From Acidobacteriota bacterium (GTDB lineage: Bacteria; Acidobacteriota; Thermoanaerobaculia; UBA5066): a DNA stretch of 64,000 nt. A model generated the notes under the pieces. The model worked only from the letters and a program-made list of their open reading frames with translations. It was not told the DNA's origin and did no database searches. Numbering within the stretch: position 1 is the stretch's first letter; every line of letters begins with the position of its first letter. Of the stretch, positions 34,372 through 44,914 are shown piece after piece. Both the position numbers and the translations under genes were made by a program. The stretch is from assembly GCA_016716715.1 (NCBI GenBank), contig JADJVE010000007.1, positions 124,001 to 188,000 of the forward strand, given 5' to 3'.

Positions 34372-35601
34372 ATGCGCAGCCGGCTCCTCACGGGCGTGGC
34401 GGCGCTCGACCCCGGGGTGAGGGTCGTCGAGACGATGCTCACGACGCAGTGCAACATGCGTTGCCGATACTGCGACCAGCGACGCAGCGCTTCACGGGCG
34501 ATGCCGTCGACCGTTCTCGACGCCGCCGTGCGCCGGCTGGTGTCCTCGAAGCTCGTGCGCCCGCAGCTGACGTTGTACGGGGGCGAACCCCTGCTTGCGG
34601 CGCCTCTCGTCCGGCGGGCCCTCGATCGCGTCCGCGAATGGGCGCCGCCGTGGATGACTCCCGACGTCAGGATCGTGACCAACGGAACGCGGCTCGACGA
34701 GGAGATGTCGGGGCTCCTCGTGAGGAGAGAAGTCTTCATCACGATCTCCTGCGACGGCGTCCCGGCCGCTCAGAATGCCCGAAGCCCCGGGAGCTTCGAG
34801 GACCTCGACGAGCTCTTCGTCCGAATGCGCCGGGAACATCCGGCCCACTTCCGCAACCGGGTCGCGGTCAAAGTGACCCTCACGCCTTCCAACGTGAGTC
34901 ATCTGGCCGAGTCATTCCGGTACTTTCTCTCGCGCGGCATCCGGACCGTTGAGATTGCGCCGGCGGCCGCGCGGGCATCGGGCTGGAGTCGCCGGCAGGC
35001 CAGGGAGCTCGACCGCCAGCTGGCCGCCGTAGTCCGGTTGTCACGCGAGGAGTACCGACGTTCGGGCCGGATCCCGTTTCGCGCGCTGAGGCCCTACGAG
35101 GCATCCGCGCCGGCACCGGGAGGCCCGGCCTGCGGTTGCGGCAGCCACGGGTTGCTCTTCGTCGACGTCGACGGCCGCATCGCACCGTGCGCAGCCTTCA
35201 TCCCGTCGGCGCTTCCGGAACGTGCCCCCATTCATCGCAGGATCGTGGCCGCTCTCGACGGCCTTCACGTCTCCGCCCCGGACCTCGCGTCCGGACTTCT
35301 GCGCCGCGAGGGCCGAGCACGAAGACTCCGTTCACTGCGGAGGCCCGCGGACCGGAACCGGACTTCCCGGCGCTGTTCGCGTTGCCCGGCCCGCGCCTCC
35401 TGTCTCGTCTGCCCGGGCGCCACCGCTCTGGCCGGCGGCCGTGTCCCCGAGTTTCAATGCGACGTCAACCGGCTCGTCGTTTTCCACAGGACGCAGTTTC
35501 ATCGGCGTCTCCGCAAGGAAGCCGAAGCGGAAGGCCGCTTTCGGAAGGGAGTCCTGCACGCGCGGTTCCTGCGCGATCACGCGCTCGCGCTTCTCCCGTA
35601 G
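34372..35601 (+). CDS. Radical SAM protein with C-terminal SPASM-type cysteine cluster
   Basis: A 409-residue enzyme. The radical SAM cluster ligands are Cys27, Cys31 and Cys34 in CNMRCRYC. The GGEP-type motif appears in LTLYGGEPLLAAP, followed by VRIVTNGTRLDEE and ISCDGVPAAQN, as in peptide- and protein-modifying members. From about residue 255 a SPASM-like region holds Cys in ACGCGSHG, IAPCAAF, RCSRCPARASCLVCPG and FQCDVNRL. SPASM enzymes usually modify peptides (RiPP maturation) or activate sulfatases; no sulfatase is nearby. The preceding small protein is the obvious candidate partner. The C-terminus has an extra charged tail. Confidence 0.82.
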   Translation: MRSRLLTGVAALDPGVRVVETMLTTQCNMRCRYCDQRRSASRAMPSTVLDAAVRRLVSSKLVRPQLTLYGGEPLLAAPLVRRALDRVREWAPPWMTPDVRIVTNGTRLDEEMSGLLVRREVFITISCDGVPAAQNARSPGSFEDLDELFVRMRREHPAHFRNRVAVKVTLTPSNVSHLAESFRYFLSRGIRTVEIAPAAARASGWSRRQARELDRQLAAVVRLSREEYRRSGRIPFRALRPYEASAPAPGGPACGCGSHGLLFVDVDGRIAPCAAFIPSALPERAPIHRRIVAALDGLHVSAPDLASGLLRREGRARRLRSLRRPADRNRTSRRCSRCPARASCLVCPGATALAGGRVPEFQCDVNRLVVFHRTQFHRRLRKEAEAEGRFRKGVLHARFLRDHALALLP

Positions 35602-35625
35602 CCGACGAAGCAAGGAGGGACGGTC

Positions 35626-36084
35626 ATGAGCCTCGGGTATGCCATCGCGATCAAGGTCAGGCGTCGTAACGATCCGGCAATGCCTAAATTCCTGGATCTG
35701 TTCGCCGCGCTCGTGCCGGGGGACATCCTCGCGGCGCATGGAGTGATCCTCGCCTTCACGACGACGTCCGTAGAGAATGGATCCACAATCCGAGGCGCCG
35801 ATTCGACACTCGCCCTCCAAGTCGCCTTCTTCGGGTTGATGGTAGTTAGCGTCTTCCTCTATGTTGCCGTGCACCACAAGGACTGGCAGCGCGAGGATTA
35901 CGGTCGAATGCTGATCCCGCCGGCGGCTTTCGTCGGATGGACGATGCTTCAGAGACCAACGGCGTTCGATGCGGTCTTCCCGGGGCACTGGCCCATCAGG
36001 GTCGTTCTGGCGCTGCTTCTCGCGCTGGTTCTCGGCGCGACTGCCTACTGGTTGAGCTACAAGCCCGCGCGCAAGGGCCACTAG
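35626..36084 (+). CDS. Small multi-pass membrane protein of unknown function
   Basis: A 152-residue protein with AAGGAGG at 35612-35618 before ATG 35626. After a basic start (AIKVRRRNDPAMPKF) come about four hydrophobic segments: LFAALVPGDILAAHGVILAF, LQVAFFGLMVVSVFLYVAV, LIPPAAFVGWTML and VVLALLLALVLGATAYWL. It ends in a basic tail. The VPGDILAAHGVIL segment looks like a conserved family feature, but I cannot name the family. It lies 24 bases behind the radical SAM gene, so it is probably part of the same unit. Confidence 0.6.
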   Translation: MSLGYAIAIKVRRRNDPAMPKFLDLFAALVPGDILAAHGVILAFTTTSVENGSTIRGADSTLALQVAFFGLMVVSVFLYVAVHHKDWQREDYGRMLIPPAAFVGWTMLQRPTAFDAVFPGHWPIRVVLALLLALVLGATAYWLSYKPARKGH

Positions 36085-36131
36085 GCCCGTGAGGTCTGGT
36101 CGGGAAACGGAGGGCTCGGATCCCCCTCTGC

Positions 36132-36137
36132 TACAGT
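36132..36137 (+). promoter_or_regulatory. Possible -10 element of accA, near-leaderless
   Basis: TACAGT lies 6 bases before the accA GTG at 36144, and no Shine-Dalgarno is present between. The arrangement copies that at 944-949. Confidence 0.35.
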
Positions 36138-36143
36138 CTCCCC

Positions 36144-37090
<947 letters not shown>

Positions 37091-37094
<4 letters not shown>

Positions 37095-38851
37095 GCGCGC
37101 GGGTCCGTGCCCCGCGCCTCGTCCGCCGCCGCCTGCGGACGCAGAACCCAGAAGCGGCCGCTCGGCTCTCGCGCGAGCTGGGCGTTCCGCCCGCGGCCTC
37201 GCGCATCCTCGCGGCTCGCGGCTTCGACGACGTGGAGGCCGCCCGCGCGCACCTCTCGCCCGAGCCCGACGGGCTCCACGATCCGTTCGGGATGGGCGGC
37301 CTGCCCGAGGCCGTCGAGCGTCTCGCGGCCACGGCGGCGCGCGGCGGGCGCGTGGTCGTCTTCGGCGACTACGACTGCGACGGCATCGGCGCTCTCGCGA
37401 TTCTCACGACGGCGCTCCGCAAGCTCGGCGCCGACGCGCGCCCGTTCATCCCGCACCGCCTCCACGACGGCTACGGCCTGAGGGCGCCGGCGCTGCGGCG
37501 CGCGCTCGACGAGCACGACCCCGAGGGCATCGTCACCGTCGACTGCGGAATCACGGCCGTCGAGACGGTCGCCGAGGCCACGGGCCGCGGCGTCTACGTC
37601 GTCGTGACGGACCACCACCTCCCGCCGGCCGCGCTGCCGGAAGGCGCGGTCCTCGTGGACCCGAAGCTGCCCGGCTGCAAGTACCCGTTCAAGGAGCTCT
37701 GCGGCGCCGGCATCGCGTGGAAGCTCTCGGAAGCCCTGTTCATCCATTCGGGCGCGCGCGTCGGAATCGACGCCGCCGCCCGGCGCCGCTGGCTCGCCTC
37801 GCTCGCGAAGATCGCGGCGCTCTCGACCGTGGCGGACATGGTGCCGCTCACCGGCGAGAACCGCGTCCTCGTGTCGTGGGGCCTCGCGGGCCTCGCCGAC
37901 CCGCGCTCCCCGGGCCTCGCCGCGCTCCTCAAGCGGTCGGGGGTCCCGGCGGGGCGCGCCCCCTCGACGCGCGAGGTCGCGTTCCGGATCGCGCCGCGCC
38001 TGAACGCCACCGGACGGATCGACCACGCGGCGCGGGCCTTCGAGCTGCTCACGACCGCGGACGCGGCGCGCGCCGAGACGCTGGCCGACGAGATCGAGGC
38101 TGCGAACGACGAGCGGCGCGCCGTGCAGGAAAAACTCGTCGAGACGGTGCTCGCGCGTCTCGAGACGAGCTACGACCCGGCCCGCGACGCCGTGGTCGTG
38201 GAAGCGGGTGCGGCCTCCGAGGGCTGGCACCGAGGCGTCCTCGGGATCGCGGCGTCCCGCGTGGCGCAGCAGATCGGCCGCCCCGTGCTCCTCCTCTCGA
38301 GCGACGGAGACACCGTAGGCGGCAGCGGCCGCTCCTTCGGCCGGACGCCGCTCTACGAGCGGGTCGCGCCCGTCGCCGCGCGCTACACGAAGGAGTTCGG
38401 CGGACACACGGCAGCCCTCGGCCTGACGCTGCCCGCGGCGTCCTGGGAGGCGTTCCGCGAGGACCTCCGGACCGCGTTCGCGGCGGCGCGCGACGACGCG
38501 GAGTGGGCCTCCGAGCTGGAGGTCGACACCGAAGTCGAGGCGCCCGAGGCGGACGAAGCCCTCGCGCGAGCGCTCGAGCGCTTCGAGCCGCACGGCCAGG
38601 AAAACCCCAAGCCGCTGCTTCTCCTCCGCGGCCTCACGTGGGACGGGCGCGGCAAACCCGTAGGCGATGCCGGACTGCGCGTCTCGTTCGCGTCGTCCGG
38701 CCGCCGCCTCGACGCCGTGGGCTGGAATCTCGCCGAGATCCCGGCGCCCTCGCGAGCGGGCCGGTGGGACGTCGCGGCGAACCTCGCGGTCGACTCGTTC
38801 ACGGGCCGGCCCGGCCTGACCGTCGTCGACCTTTCCCCGGAGGCCGCGTGA
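37091..38851 (+). CDS. recJ: Single-stranded-DNA-specific exonuclease RecJ
   Basis: A 5'-3' exonuclease for single-stranded DNA in recombination and mismatch repair. The 586-residue protein carries the DHH-family motifs: VFGDYDCDGIGAL near 90, VTVDCGIT, VVVTDHHLPP near 170, AALSTVADMVPL, and the DHHA1 motif EFGGHTAALGL near 435, then the OB-like end. GTG 37091 overlaps the accA stop. GTGA coupling continues to the LptC-like gene. Confidence 0.95.
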
Positions 38852-40863
38852 GCCGTTTCGCGCGCCTCGCGCGCGCGGCGGTCCTGGCGGTGGGGGCGGC
38901 GTTCGCCCTGCTCGTCGTCCTCTCTTACCGCAAGCCGGGGGCCCGCACGGAGGGAGCGAAAGACCCGGTGGCCGAGACGCTCCTCGCGGAGGCGAACGGC
39001 GCCCGCGACCGCATGCGCTTCCGCGATTTCCAGTACGACGAGACGCGCGAGTCCGAGGGGCGCTACCGCGTCACCGCCTCCGAGGCGGTTCGCTTCGACG
39101 ACCAGGGCAACCGCCTGTTCCGCCTCAAGGACGTCCTGTTCGAATCTCGCGAGTCGCGGGACGGGCGCACGGTCGCGATCCGCGCGCCGCGCGCCGAGCT
39201 CGCGGAGGGTTCGAAGGCTTTCCGGATCTTCGACGGCGTCGAGGTGGCGGGGGAGGAGATGCGCGTCACCGGGGAGTCCTTCCGGTACGACCCGGCCCGG
39301 CGTCTGCTCGCGTCGGACGGGCCCGTCGACGCGACCCGCGGCGGCCTCGTCGCGAGCGCGAACGCGGGCTCCGTGGACACGCGCGACGGCGTCCTCGTCC
39401 TCGACGGCGACGCGAGGCTGCGGGGTCGCGGGGACGAGGGCCGGCCCGTCGAGCTGCGCGCCCCTCGCGTCCTCGTGGGCCGCAACGGCCGGCTCGAGGC
39501 GAGCGGCGGCGCGGTCCTGAAAACGGACCGGTTCGTCCTCCGGGGAGCGACCTTCGTCCGGGAAGCCACGCCCGAGGGCAGCCACCTCCGGGCGACGACG
39601 GACGCCCGGCTCTTCGTGCCGCCGGATCGCGGCCAGCCGCCGGCCGCCCTGGCGGTCGCCGGCGACGTCCTCGACCTGGCGCTCGACGTACAGGGCCGGC
39701 CTGCTGCCTTCGAGGCGAGCGCGGCCGGAGCCGCCCGGCTGGACCTCGCTCCCGCCGAGACGTCCGGCGCGCGCCGCGCCGAGGCGCCCCGCTTCTCGGG
39801 CCGCTTCGAAAACGGCCGCCTCGCCGAGCTGAACGTGCCCGAGGACCTGCGCACCGCCGAGTCGGCCCGCGCCGGCGGCCCTCCGGGCTCGGGCCTCCGC
39901 ACGTTCGCGGCCGGCTTCGCGCGCCTCACGTTCGGCCCCGGCCTCGCGCTCGAGACGGGCACGTTCGAGAAGAACGTCGTCGCGGCGGACGGCACGCGGG
40001 CCTCGGTCAAGGCCCCTCACGCGACCTTGCGCGGCCGCGACGAGACGGCTGTCTTTTCCGGGGAACCCGGCGCCCCGGCCGACTACCGTGACGAACGCGG
40101 GACGATCCGCGCGAAGACGCTCTCGTGGAGCCGCCGGGATGAGCGCGTGGACGCGGCCGGCGACGTGAAGGCCACGTACGCGGGCGGCGGGGATCGGCGC
40201 GTCGGTCTCCTCGGCAGCGAGAGCACGGCGCCGTTCTTCACGGAGTCCGACACGCTCCGGCTCTCGGGCCGGACGTCGAAAGTCCTGCTGACGGGATCGG
40301 TTCGCGCGTGGCAGAACGAGAACGTTCTGCGCTGCGGGACGCTGGAGCTGGACGACAAGGAGAAGACCCTGCGCGCCGAACAGAACGTCCGCGCGTTCTT
40401 CCGCCGGGAGACGGCGCCGGCGAAAGGGAAGGCGGGGAAGGCCGCGGCGCCCGCGGGATCCGAAACGGTGAACGCCGCGAGCGACGTCCTGACCCACCGG
40501 GAGGCCGACCGGTTCGTCCGGCTGGAAGGTCATGCGACGATCACGTCCGGGCCCTGGACCATGAACGCCGACGTGACCGACATCCGCCTGAGCGAGACGC
40601 GCGCCATCGAGTACGCCGAGGCGCGGGGCGCCGTCGTCGTCGAGGACCGCGCCGAGCATCGCCGCGGAGAGGGCTCGAAGGCGGTCTGGCGCCCGCTGAC
40701 GGAGGCCGTGACGCTCGAGGGCTCGCCGGCGACCGCGCTGGACGGGCGCGGCAACAAGTCCACCGGCGCCGCGCTCACGTTCCGGCAGGGGCGCTCGCAG
40801 GTGGACGTCGAGACGGGCGGCAAGGTCCCGACCGAGACCGTCCTGAGGCCGGAGGGATCGTGA
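38848..40863 (+). CDS. LptC-OstA fusion: LPS transport periplasmic protein
   Basis: A 671-residue membrane-anchored protein. An N-terminal helix ([17 protein letters not shown]) is followed by an LptC-like beta-jellyroll ([31 protein letters not shown]) and then several OstA/LptA-like repeats, for instance [25 protein letters not shown] and [21 protein letters not shown] near the end. The usual LptC is about 190 residues and LptA about 180, so this looks like a bridge protein combining both. It directly precedes lptB (GTGA overlap). It should pass LPS from the LptBFG transporter across the periplasm. No LptD is present in the window. Confidence 0.75.
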   Translation: MSRFARLARAAVLAVGAAFALLVVLSYRKPGARTEGAKDPVAETLLAEANGARDRMRFRDFQYDETRESEGRYRVTASEAVRFDDQGNRLFRLKDVLFESRESRDGRTVAIRAPRAELAEGSKAFRIFDGVEVAGEEMRVTGESFRYDPARRLLASDGPVDATRGGLVASANAGSVDTRDGVLVLDGDARLRGRGDEGRPVELRAPRVLVGRNGRLEASGGAVLKTDRFVLRGATFVREATPEGSHLRATTDARLFVPPDRGQPPAALAVAGDVLDLALDVQGRPAAFEASAAGAARLDLAPAETSGARRAEAPRFSGRFENGRLAELNVPEDLRTAESARAGGPPGSGLRTFAAGFARLTFGPGLALETGTFEKNVVAADGTRASVKAPHATLRGRDETAVFSGEPGAPADYRDERGTIRAKTLSWSRRDERVDAAGDVKATYAGGGDRRVGLLGSESTAPFFTESDTLRLSGRTSKVLLTGSVRAWQNENVLRCGTLELDDKEKTLRAEQNVRAFFRRETAPAKGKAGKAAAPAGSETVNAASDVLTHREADRFVRLEGHATITSGPWTMNADVTDIRLSETRAIEYAEARGAVVVEDRAEHRRGEGSKAVWRPLTEAVTLEGSPATALDGRGNKSTGAALTFRQGRSQVDVETGGKVPTETVLRPEGS

Positions 40864-41597
40864 GCGACGGCAAGCCGCTGCTCGAAGGGCGGGGCCTGCG
40901 CAAGGTCTACCGCGGCCGCACGGTCGTCAACGACGTCAGCGTCCGCGTGGAGGCCGGCGAGGTCGTCGGCCTTCTCGGGCCGAACGGCGCGGGCAAGACG
41001 ACGACGTTCTCCATGACGGTCGGGCTCGTGACGCCCGACGCGGGCGCGGTCCTCCTCGACGGCGAAGACGTCACGACGCTCCCGATGTTCCGCCGGGCGC
41101 GCCGCGGCCTCGGGTACCTTCCGCAGGAGCCGTCGATCTTCCGCCGCATGACGGCGGTCGAGAACCTTCTGGCCATCCTCGAGACGCTCCCCGGCAGCCG
41201 GGCCGGGCGCGAGGAGACGGCGCACGGCCTTCTCGACCGCTTCAAACTTTCGCACCTCGCGCACTCCGTCGCGGACACGCTCTCGGGCGGCGAGCGGCGG
41301 CGCCTCGAGATCGCGCGCGCCCTCACGCTCTCGCCGCGCTTCATCCTCCTCGACGAGCCGTTCGCCGGCATCGACCCGATCACCGTGCTCGACCTCCAGC
41401 AGGTCATCCGGGACCTCGCGACGGCGGGGATCGGGATCCTGATCACGGACCACAACGTCCGCGACACGCTCGCGATCGTCAATCGCGGCTACATCATCCA
41501 TTCCGGGACCATCTTCCGGACGGGATCGCCCGAGACCCTCTCGGCCGACCCGGAGGTCCGGCGGGTCTACCTGGGCGAGAGTTTCCGGCTGGACTGA
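40860..41597 (+). CDS. lptB: LPS export ABC transporter ATP-binding protein
   Basis: The ATPase that powers LPS extraction by LptF and LptG. The 245-residue protein has Walker [14 protein letters not shown] near 40, the Q-loop [15 protein letters not shown], the signature [16 protein letters not shown], Walker [15 protein letters not shown] and the switch His in [11 protein letters not shown], all typical of LptB. Its membrane partner is the LptFG fusion at 53.5 kb. It is followed by rpoN, the classical neighbour. Confidence 0.95.
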   Translation: MSDGKPLLEGRGLRKVYRGRTVVNDVSVRVEAGEVVGLLGPNGAGKTTTFSMTVGLVTPDAGAVLLDGEDVTTLPMFRRARRGLGYLPQEPSIFRRMTAVENLLAILETLPGSRAGREETAHGLLDRFKLSHLAHSVADTLSGGERRRLEIARALTLSPRFILLDEPFAGIDPITVLDLQQVIRDLATAGIGILITDHNVRDTLAIVNRGYIIHSGTIFRTGSPETLSADPEVRRVYLGESFRLD

Positions 41598-41629
41598 GGC
41601 ACGGCGGCTCCGATCGAGGAGGTCAGAGC

Positions 41630-41635
41630 TAGAAT
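41630..41635 (+). promoter_or_regulatory. Possible -10 element of rpoN
   Basis: TAGAAT in the 79-base gap between lptB and rpoN, 41 bases before the ATG. No strong -35 is visible. Confidence 0.35.
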
Positions 41636-41676
41636 CGTGCCAAGGTCGGACCCAGAGACGGGGCCGCCGGTTTCAA

Positions 41677-43356
41677 ATGGGACTCGAACAGAAACTTTCG
41701 CTGAGGCTCTCGCAGCGCCTGGTCATGACGCCGACGCTGCAGCAGGCCATCAAGCTGCTGCAGATGACGCGCCTGGAGCTCCAGGACGTGGTGAACCAGG
41801 AGCTCGTCTCGAACCCCGTCCTCGACGAGGAAGACCCCGGGGACGGGTCGACTCCCGACGAGGAGCCGGGCGCCGCCGAGACCCGCGAGATGGATCTCTC
41901 CTCCTCGGCCGAGGCGCCCGACGCGGCCCTCGAGGCCGCCGTCGCCGACGACCGGGAGTTCGCCGCGGCGGCGACCGACGCCGACGCCCGTGCCGAGTCC
42001 GCCGAGGCGCTGCCTGCGCCGACGTCCGACGTCTCCGCCCCGGAACCGGTGGTCGACTCGTCCACGGGCGCCACGGACGATCCGTTCTCCGACCTCGAGC
42101 TCGAGGCGTACTTCGGCGACTACATGGAAGGCACGGCGACGGCGCCGCGCATGAGCGAGGAGGCCGAGGAGTTCTCGCTCGAGAACCGGCCCGAGTCGCC
42201 GCCCGGTCTCGAGCCCCACCTGACGGAGCAGCTCGGCGTTTCGGACGCGCCGCCCGACGTGCGCGAGGCCTGCGGATTCCTGATCGGCAACGTGGACCCC
42301 GACGGCTGTCTGCGCGTGACGCTCGAGGAGGTCTCCCTGGCGGTCCCGTGCCCTCTCGAGACGGCGGAAAAGGCGCTCGCGCTGCTCCAGTCGTTCGACC
42401 CCGTCGGCGTCGGCGGACGCAGCCTCGCCGAGATCCTCCTCCTGCAGGCGCGGGCCGCGAACGTCGCGACGCCGCTCCTCGTCGAGCTCGTCACCCAGCG
42501 CTTCGCCGAGCTGGGTTCGAAGCCCCCGGCCCTCCTCGCGCGCCAGATGGGCGTGCCCGTGGAGAACATCCAGCAGGCCCTCGAGTGGATCCGCAAGCTG
42601 GACCCGAAGCCCGGCCGCCGCTACGACTCGACTCGCACGATCTACGTCGAGCCCGACGTGGCCGTCGTGAAGGTCGAGGACGACTACATCGTCGTGTTCA
42701 ACGACGACGGGCTGCCGCGCCTGAAGGTGTCGGCGCTCTACCGGCGGATGCTCCTCTCGCGCGACGGGAATCTCGACGGCGAGGGGAAGAGCTACCTGCG
42801 CGAGAAGATGCGCGCCGCCCAGTGGCTCCTCAAGAGCCTCGACCAGAGGAAGCGCACGATCGTGCGGGTCGCCGAGTCGATCGTGAAGAAGCAGCGCGAC
42901 TTCCTCGACTGGGGCGTGGCGCACCTCAAGCCGCTCGTCCTCCGCGACGTGGCCGAGGACATCGGGATGCACGAGAGCACCGTCTCCCGCGTCGTCTCCA
43001 ACAAGTGGATGGCGACGCCGCGCGGCCTCGTGCCGATGAAGTTCTTCTTCCACTCGGCGATCGCCTCGACGGCGGGAGAGGACGTCTCGTCCCTCGCGGT
43101 GAAGAACAAGATCCGCGGCCTCATCGAGGCCGAGGACGCCGCCCATCCGCTCTCGGACGCCCGGCTCGCCGAGCTGCTCGCTCACGAGGGAATCCAGATC
43201 GCCCGCCGGACGGTCGCGAAGTACCGCGAGGAGCTCCGAATTCCGCCAAGCTCGATCCGCCGCACGGGCGAAACGTCGCCGGCGCCGGCGCCTCCCGAGA
43301 TCGCGGACGAGCCCGCGGAGACCCCAGGGGAGCCTTCCGAACAGGAGGAGCCATGA
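41677..43356 (+). CDS. rpoN: RNA polymerase sigma-54 factor
   Basis: A sigma factor for enhancer-dependent promoters. The 559-residue protein shows region I, rich in Gln and Leu (LSQRLVMTPTLQQAIKLLQM), an acidic region II (about 50-150, longer than usual), the core-binding and HTH region (DVAEDIGMHESTVSRVVSNK) and the RpoN box ARRTVAKYREELRIP near 505-520. A proline-rich tail of about 35 residues follows. ATGA couples it to hpf, the standard neighbour. Confidence 0.97.
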   Translation: MGLEQKLSLRLSQRLVMTPTLQQAIKLLQMTRLELQDVVNQELVSNPVLDEEDPGDGSTPDEEPGAAETREMDLSSSAEAPDAALEAAVADDREFAAAATDADARAESAEALPAPTSDVSAPEPVVDSSTGATDDPFSDLELEAYFGDYMEGTATAPRMSEEAEEFSLENRPESPPGLEPHLTEQLGVSDAPPDVREACGFLIGNVDPDGCLRVTLEEVSLAVPCPLETAEKALALLQSFDPVGVGGRSLAEILLLQARAANVATPLLVELVTQRFAELGSKPPALLARQMGVPVENIQQALEWIRKLDPKPGRRYDSTRTIYVEPDVAVVKVEDDYIVVFNDDGLPRLKVSALYRRMLLSRDGNLDGEGKSYLREKMRAAQWLLKSLDQRKRTIVRVAESIVKKQRDFLDWGVAHLKPLVLRDVAEDIGMHESTVSRVVSNKWMATPRGLVPMKFFFHSAIASTAGEDVSSLAVKNKIRGLIEAEDAAHPLSDARLAELLAHEGIQIARRTVAKYREELRIPPSSIRRTGETSPAPAPPEIADEPAETPGEPSEQEEP

Positions 43357-43892
43357 GGACCACCTTCATCGCGCGCAACATCCGAATCCACTCCGGGGTC
43401 CGCGAAGAGGTCGAGACGAAGCTCTCCCGGCTCGAGCGGGTGCTCCCGCCTCGCGCCCAGGTGCGGGTCGTGGTGACCGCCGGCAAGAAGGACGTCGAGG
43501 TCGAGGTGACCGTCGCGGACAAGACCCGCACGATCACGGCGGCCGCGCGCGGCGCCGACCAGCGCACGGCCGCGCAGGCCGCAATGGAGAAGCTTGCAGG
43601 CCAGGTCCGCAAGACGAAGTCGATCCTGAAGGAGTCCAAGAAGCACCGCCCGTCGGGCGTCCGTGGCGCCGAGCCCTGGACCGCTCCCACGCCGGAGCCC
43701 GCGCCGCGGGCGGTTCCCGGTCCCAAGCGCGAGACCGTGAGTCCAAGGGCGATGTTCGAGGAGGACGCCCTCACGCACTTCGCGGCCTCGAAGCGCGAGT
43801 TCATGGTGTTCCGCGACGCGGGATCCGGGCATCAGATCCGGTTCCTCTACCGGCGGCGCGACGGGGGTTTCCACCTCGTCGTGCCCGAATAG
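43353..43892 (+). CDS. hpf: Ribosome hibernation promoting factor, long form
   Basis: Silences ribosomes by forming 100S dimers. The 179-residue protein has an N-terminal S30AE domain (TFIARNIRIHSGVREEVETK; VEVEVTVADKTRTITAAARG), a Pro-rich linker and a C-terminal dimerisation domain (MFEEDALTHFAASKREFMVF ending in GGFHLVVPE), the long-HPF design. A GGAGGAG ribosome binding site precedes ATG 43353. Confidence 0.92.
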   Translation: MRTTFIARNIRIHSGVREEVETKLSRLERVLPPRAQVRVVVTAGKKDVEVEVTVADKTRTITAAARGADQRTAAQAAMEKLAGQVRKTKSILKESKKHRPSGVRGAEPWTAPTPEPAPRAVPGPKRETVSPRAMFEEDALTHFAASKREFMVFRDAGSGHQIRFLYRRRDGGFHLVVPE

Positions 43893-43894
43893 CC

Positions 43895-44914
43895 GTGCGC
43901 GACCCGTCCGAGCTGCGGGCGCCTCTCGTCCGGTCCATCGACCTCAGATCGCCGGTCCTCGCGTCCCTGAACCTCAAGCTCGTCGCGGGCCACCAGGGCC
44001 TTCAGCGCCCCATCGACTGGCCGCGCGTCCAGAAGCCCGGGCTCGCGATCGCGGGCTTCCTCGACTACGTGAAGGAAAACCGCGTCCAGATCCTCGGCGC
44101 GTCCGAGTTCAACTATCTCAAGACGCTGCCGCCCTCGGTCGTGCGCGAAAGGCTCGACGCGTTCACGAAGCTTCCGCTCTCGGCCGTCGTCGTCACGAAG
44201 GGGATCCACCCCGGCCCCGTCCTCACGGGTCTCTGCCGCCGCCGCCACATCCCGCTCTTCACGACCGAGCGGCTCACGAGCGTCGTCATCGAGGGCCTCA
44301 CGGCGTTCCTCGAGGAGTCTCTCGCGCCGCGCGCGACCCTGCACGGTGTCCTCATGGAGGTCGGCGGACTCGGGACGCTTCTCCTCGGCGACTCCGGCGT
44401 CGGCAAGAGCGAGTGCGCGCTCTCTCTCGTCCAGCGCGGCCACCGCCTCGTCGCGGACGACCTCGTCGTCGTCCAGCGCTTCCCGAACGACGTCCTGATC
44501 GGCTCGTCGTCCGGCCTCATCCGGCACCACATGGAGCTGCGCGGCCTCGGCATCGTGAACGTGCCGATGCTCTTTGGCGTCGCGGCCGTCCTCGAGCGCC
44601 ACACCGTCGAATTCGTCATCCAGCTCCAGGACTGGAACGAGCAGACCGAGGTCGACCGCCTCGGCCTCGACGAGGAGTTCGAGGAGATCCTCGGCGTCCA
44701 GGTGCCCCGGGTGAGGATGCCCGTCGCGACGGGCCGCGACGTCGCGCTCCTCGTCGAGATCGCGGCTCGCAACCAGCTCCTGAAGCGCCGCGGGTTCAAC
44801 GCGGCCCGGGAGATCGCCCAGAAGGTCCACGACGAGATCGTCCGCAAGGCGGCCGCCGACCACGTCGGGAGGCGCGCGAAGAGGAAGCTCACGGCCCGGG
44901 AGCGCGAACGGTGA
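43895..44914 (+). CDS. hprK: HPr kinase/phosphorylase
   Basis: Phosphorylates HPr on Ser46 and removes it again, linking carbon state to regulation. The 339-residue protein has the N-terminal domain (PGLAIAGFLDYVKENRVQIL) and the P-loop LLGDSGVGKSECALSL near 163-178, followed by the conserved RGHRLVADD and MELRGLGIVNVPMLFG (HprK signature). Its partner HPr lies 2.3 kb downstream and keeps Ser46. The start is GTG 43895, two bases after hpf. Confidence 0.96.
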   Translation: MRDPSELRAPLVRSIDLRSPVLASLNLKLVAGHQGLQRPIDWPRVQKPGLAIAGFLDYVKENRVQILGASEFNYLKTLPPSVVRERLDAFTKLPLSAVVVTKGIHPGPVLTGLCRRRHIPLFTTERLTSVVIEGLTAFLEESLAPRATLHGVLMEVGGLGTLLLGDSGVGKSECALSLVQRGHRLVADDLVVVQRFPNDVLIGSSSGLIRHHMELRGLGIVNVPMLFGVAAVLERHTVEFVIQLQDWNEQTEVDRLGLDEEFEEILGVQVPRVRMPVATGRDVALLVEIAARNQLLKRRGFNAAREIAQKVHDEIVRKAAADHVGRRAKRKLTARERER

